Below are positions 21,492-24,461 of a stretch of 24,461 nucleotides of DNA, one piece after another. How positions within the stretch are numbered: the first letter of the stretch is position 1; each line of letters begins with the position of its first letter. Where the stretch lies: NCBI GenBank assembly GCA_051453625.1, contig JBOZIK010000001.1, forward strand, positions 289,277,247 through 289,301,707, given 5' to 3'. The DNA is from Welwitschia mirabilis (lineage: Eukaryota; Gnetophyta; Gnetopsida; Welwitschiales). Below the pieces are notes generated by a model that made no database searches, had not been told where the DNA came from, and was given only the letters and a program-made list of their open reading frames with translations. The position numbers were made by a program, and so were the translations under genes.

Positions 21492-21722
21492 CATCATTAT
21501 CATATTGTTATTATACTATTTTTATGTCAAATTTTCCATTTTAAAGCATTGGAAGAAAATTTTTCATCATTTCTCTCTTATTTGTCTTTATTTCTAAGTT
21601 GATCTCTTTATATCAACTTGGAAAACCTTATAAATTCCTTATTTCTTTCTTTTAATGTCATCAAAAACCATTTTCATCCTTCTAAACCCTTTTATATCCC
21701 ATTTTTTATCATCTTTTTTTCC

Positions 21723-23240
21723 ATTTCTATTCATCTAGAGGGCATTGTAGGGGTGGTAAAGTACACATGATCAATGGTATAGAAGGATAAGGACAAAGCA
21801 TTAAATCTTATAATCAATTGGATGAATGATTAATAAAAAGAGTTATCATTTGTCTGAAATCAATAATTTTTCCTTTTCTTTATGTTTTTCATTCTTTTAA
21901 TTACTTCATTTATGCAGGTTTATCATGATTTTCTTTTAATATAAATAGACTTCTTATAGCTTGTAGCATAAATAGTTCTAATTAGATTGTAGAGCAATTA
22001 ATACATTTCATATAAATCTAATTTTTTGCATGTTTTGTAACTCCTTATCAAACTAAATCATGTGTTTTATTCTTCTCTCTTCCTTCCTCCATTTTTTTCA
22101 TTTTCTAATACATTTGCATTGATTCAACCTTTTTTCTAAGGTAATTAATGTTGAATTTCTATTTTATCCTCTTCAATAGTAGTAGAATGATATGAAAATA
22201 TGTTATTTATGATTTTTTGGAATTAAATTTATTCCTTTTTTTAATAATTCTTCTCTCTTCTATCTTCTTTCTAAAAATCAACATAGAATTGTTAATTTTA
22301 GTGCTTGTTTTTTAACTAAATCTTTTTCTTAGAAACTCTAAGGGTTTTGAACTTTTATCAGTATATTCCCCTCATTCTTTATAAACTTTCTTTATCAAGG
22401 TGTTAAAACCCAAAGTTGGCCTCTAAAACCACTTTTTCAGGGGTTTTTAGTCTTAGTTCCAGTGTTAGATAAATGTCTAAATTATCAAATCTAATTTTTT
22501 CTGATTTTATATAGTGATTTTCTTAGTCATTTTAATGTTTTTTTTAGAAATTCAATATTTCATATTAAATTAGTTTTTTATTAATTTTAGAATATGAAAT
22601 TCAATTTTTCTCAAGTTTTATAATGTGCTTAATATTCTCGGCCAAAGTAGGATTGATCATGCATTTTTTACAGTTTTTGTAGATAAACTGTTTTTATCCA
22701 TTGCAATTGGTTCTACTAAATCTTAAATATGTAGTTTTAGAAACTTGGTTCATGGCTTATCTTGAGTATGTTATGGGTTTTGATATTTTATAAGTCTATT
22801 ATTCTAAATTTTCTCTCCCTTTTTTCTGTCTCTTCTTCATTTCTTCTCTTAGTGTTGATCAAAAAGCTTGAAATTAACTAGGTATTACTTTAATTTAGTA
22901 AATATCTCTATAGTAGTTTTTTTAATTTCTTATTGACTTGATCCTTGGCTTTAATTATTTAATTATTTTATAATTCATTTTATGCTCAATAAAGAGTTTT
23001 TTTTGAGTCAAAACTGTTGCAATTTAGTGAAAATCTTGTTGTTGTCAAACTGTTTTCCTAGCTAATTCAAAGAAGCTGGATCTATAAGTTTTATATTTGT
23101 ATTTTAAATTGATGTATATTTCACATAAAATGAAATATCATGTTTGAATTACCTAATTGCATTCATTTGATATGAATTCAAGTAATCAAATTTTCAAGAA
23201 AAGTTATTTATACATGTAAAAATGACTTAGGTAAATTTTG
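21723..23240 (+). repeat. ~3.8-kb tandem array, copy D (truncated)
   Basis: Opens with the GGGCATTGTAGGGGTGGT block and GCATTAAATCTTATA (21798), 3.88 kb after the same landmark in copy C. It follows the unit through the ATGTCTAAATTATCAAAT and C/T-rich blocks and fades at ~23240, matching ~14290 in copy A. It is the most diverged copy. The LTR-like segment follows soon after, suggesting truncation by that element. No gene seen. Confidence 0.7.
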
Positions 23241-23297
23241 TTAAGCTATAATTTACCAAGTTGATGTTAAACTAATATTTTCTGGTATAGCAAAATG

Positions 23298-23943
23298 TGT
23301 TGTATTCTTTGTAGAAAATATTAATCCTTGTAAGACAAAAGTGGTAAACATTTATCAGTAGCCTTGCTTAAGCTTGATAAGTCACAGTTCCTCAAAGGGG
23401 TCGACCCGATTCCTAAGGAGCTAACCAAACCTATATCAAGAAGTGTCAAAACTAGATTACTAAGTGTTAACCAAATTCTTGACTGGTCAACCAGACTTGA
23501 ACTAAAAAATGTTTTCAACTTTTATCATCAAGGGGTTAACTAGTTTTCTAAGGGATTAACTAGACATGGGCTAAAATGTTTTACACTATTCTTCATAGGG
23601 AATTGACTGGACTAAATGTGGTCAACTGGACTTAGACATTATGTGATTGATCAGATCCCAAATGGGATCGATTAGACATGAAGATGTAAAAAGCTTATGT
23701 TAAAAGAAATAAGATGGGATCAATCGACTTTAGTGATGGTACTCAATGGGGTTAACTAGACATTTCAAGTGGTTGACCAGTCATAATGAAAATGGAAATT
23801 TTTACTAGCCATTATCTTTGTGTTTTATCTATTAGAGAACCAGATCTACTTATAAGATCCTAAAATGTATATCCTATATATTCTTTAGCCATCAAAATCA
23901 TTGTATGTCATCTATCTAATCAAAAAATCAAACAAATATAGTA
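23298..23943 (+). mobile_element. Second LTR-like segment (U3 part)
   Basis: The proposed left end is TGTTGTATTC. A CTTGTAAGACA string at 23327-23337 has a counterpart (TTTGTAAGATA) at the same distance inside the first LTR. The paired-box array (23399-23778) follows, then a candidate TATA (TTATAAG at 23850-23856). Gag-type coding begins only ~90 bp later, too near to fit R, U5, primer site, leader and the gag N-terminus. An internal deletion is therefore likely. Confidence 0.45.
23399..23778 (+). repeat. Decayed paired-box array, ~67-bp period
   Basis: Boxes related to GGTCGACC form pairs 19-21 bp apart: GGTCGACC 23399 with AGCTAACC 23419; TGTTAACC 23465 with GGTCAACC 23485; GGTTAACT 23534 with GATTAACT 23554; AATTGACT 23601 with GGTCAACT 23620; GATTGATC 23645 with GATCGATT 23666; GGTTAACT 23750 with GGTTGACC 23771. 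A further ATCAATCGACT lies at ~23719-23729. The first four pairs are 66, 69 and 67 bp apart. The second box of a pair is often followed by AGACAT or AGACTT. Most differences from GGTCGACC are C-to-T or G-to-A at the CG step. Confidence 0.75.
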
Positions 23944-24123
23944 AACTCTATGGTAAGACTAGGCAAGAAAATAAATGAAGGGAAGGTTGTGAAAAAAGTT
24001 CTAAGATCTCTCCCAAAAGGCTTTGAGCTAAAGGTCACAGTCATCGAGGAAAGTAAGAACATCAATCAAATAGCACTTATAAAACTTTAAGGTAATTATT
24101 AAACTTATGAGTTAAAGTTTTTT
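23944..24123 (+). pseudogene. Copia gag RNA-binding/UBN2-like region, degraded
   Basis: One frame reads NSMVRLGKKINEGKVVKKVL then RSLPKGFELKVTVIEESKNI, NQIALIKL, a stop, GNY, a stop, TYELK. In plant Copia (SIRE-type) Gag the corresponding part runs 'lG....e..v.KiLRSLPk.w..KVtaI.Ea.dl..l....L.gsL.tyE', so order and spacing agree. Gag packages the element's RNA in virus-like particles. The N-terminal half of Gag is missing and stops break the end. Confidence 0.7.
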
Positions 24124-24186
24124 AAATATTAAAAAAAAGTATTACATTGAAAAATATGTAGTAAGAGTCTAGATTTAAAAAATTAG

Positions 24187-24461
24187 ATGAAGACTTGATA
24201 AAGATGAGTTTACTCTTTGGCAAGAAGATTTAAAAAATTCTTTCACATAAGAAAGAGAGAGGGTGAATCAAGTAAGGAATCAAATAGGGGTCATTTCAAA
24301 CTAAGAAGAGATTCAAAAAAAGAAAAGGAGGTCCAATGCTATGCTTGTAAGGGATATGCACATGTTACAAATGAATGTTCAAATAATAGAAGAGATCAAA
24401 GAAAATCTAAGATATCATTTGTCATTACCATCTAAGATAATGTAAATGAAGAATATACTAG
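24187..24461 (+). pseudogene. Copia gag C-terminal part with zinc knuckle, runs off end
   Basis: A frame open from the ATG at 24217 to the TAA at 24433-24435 (72 codons) starts MARRFKKFF, like the 'l.rqFkkfl' segment of plant Copia Gag. A lysine/arginine/serine-rich stretch follows, then a CCHC zinc knuckle: CYACKGYAHVTNEC, with Cys41, Cys44, His49 and Cys54 in CX2CX4HX4C spacing. Downstream ITI, a stop, DNVNEEYT matches the usual 'TW.d.d.eee' that follows the knuckle, the stop replacing Trp. The zinc ligands are all intact although the surrounding gene is dead. Protease and pol would lie beyond the window. Confidence 0.75.

Larger units (their letters stand above)
17836..21722 (+). repeat. 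~3.8-kb tandem array, copy C (most complete unit)
   Basis: Runs from TTCATCTTAAGGGCATTACA to the matching TTCATCTAGAGGGCATTGTA that opens copy D, 3.88 kb on. It contains every landmark block of copies A and B in order. It has a 386-N gap (19377-19762), a GC-richer island (21315-21491) and a 21-bp direct repeat (21117, 21173) that the others lack. No coding region recognised on either strand apart from the island discussed separately. Confidence 0.75.

Noticed and set aside
23321-23518. 65-codon - strand ORF over the second box array
   Set aside because: It lies antisense to the LTR-like array. Open length is explained by the repeated boxes lacking stop trinucleotides in that frame.

Overview
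The window looks like gene-poor, repeat-dominated nuclear DNA from a flowering plant. It is very AT-rich, has five runs of N (489-588, 1164-1359, 2473-3412, 13125-13133, 19377-19762), and shows only decayed plant-type coding remnants. No intact gene is visible. The species cannot be named from what I see. All family names below come from reading translations by eye, not from searches.

Layout. (1) 1-1.42 kb, + strand: a broken plant retroelement ORF, gag-like or 'putative plant transposon protein' type. It is present as two ~95.6% identical overlapping pieces on either side of a 100-N gap. Purine tracts follow at ~1.49 and ~1.74 kb. (2) 1.75-3.52 kb: a probable Copia-type LTR. It carries an ordered array of GGGCGACC/GGTCGACC boxes in pairs ~22 bp apart, repeated every ~67 bp. 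Three CAATGG/A boxes exactly 21 bp apart and a TATA box follow, and a 940-N gap covers much of the rest. (3) 3.65-4.90 kb, - strand: the C-terminal transmembrane half of a PDR-type ABCG transporter, riddled with stops but clearly readable. (4) 4.90-9.28 kb: A-rich DNA with no recognisable gene. (5) 9.28-12.86 kb, - strand: remains of a CACTA (En/Spm) transposon. A TNP2-type C-terminal (DUF4216-like) piece lies upstream of a multi-exon TNP1/Ptta-like gene. (6) 12.86-23.24 kb: a T-rich, non-coding, diverged tandem array with a unit of ~3.8-3.9 kb, in four complete or partial copies. (7) 23.3-24.46 kb, + strand: a second LTR-like segment with a CpG-decayed version of the paired-box array, then a degraded Copia gag (RNA-binding region and a CX2CX4HX4C zinc knuckle) running off the end.

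Nothing here works together as a living pathway. The coherent units are the two retroelements sharing one promoter-array design, the CACTA remnant with its two genes in the usual order, and the transporter pseudogene. Many of the stops are TGG to TGA/TAG or CAA/CAG to TAA/TAG, the pattern expected from long-term deamination of methylated cytosine in silenced DNA.

The most unusual signal is the paired-box array: two sites about two helical turns apart, repeated every ~67 bp, in two separate LTR-like segments 21 kb apart with different base decay.
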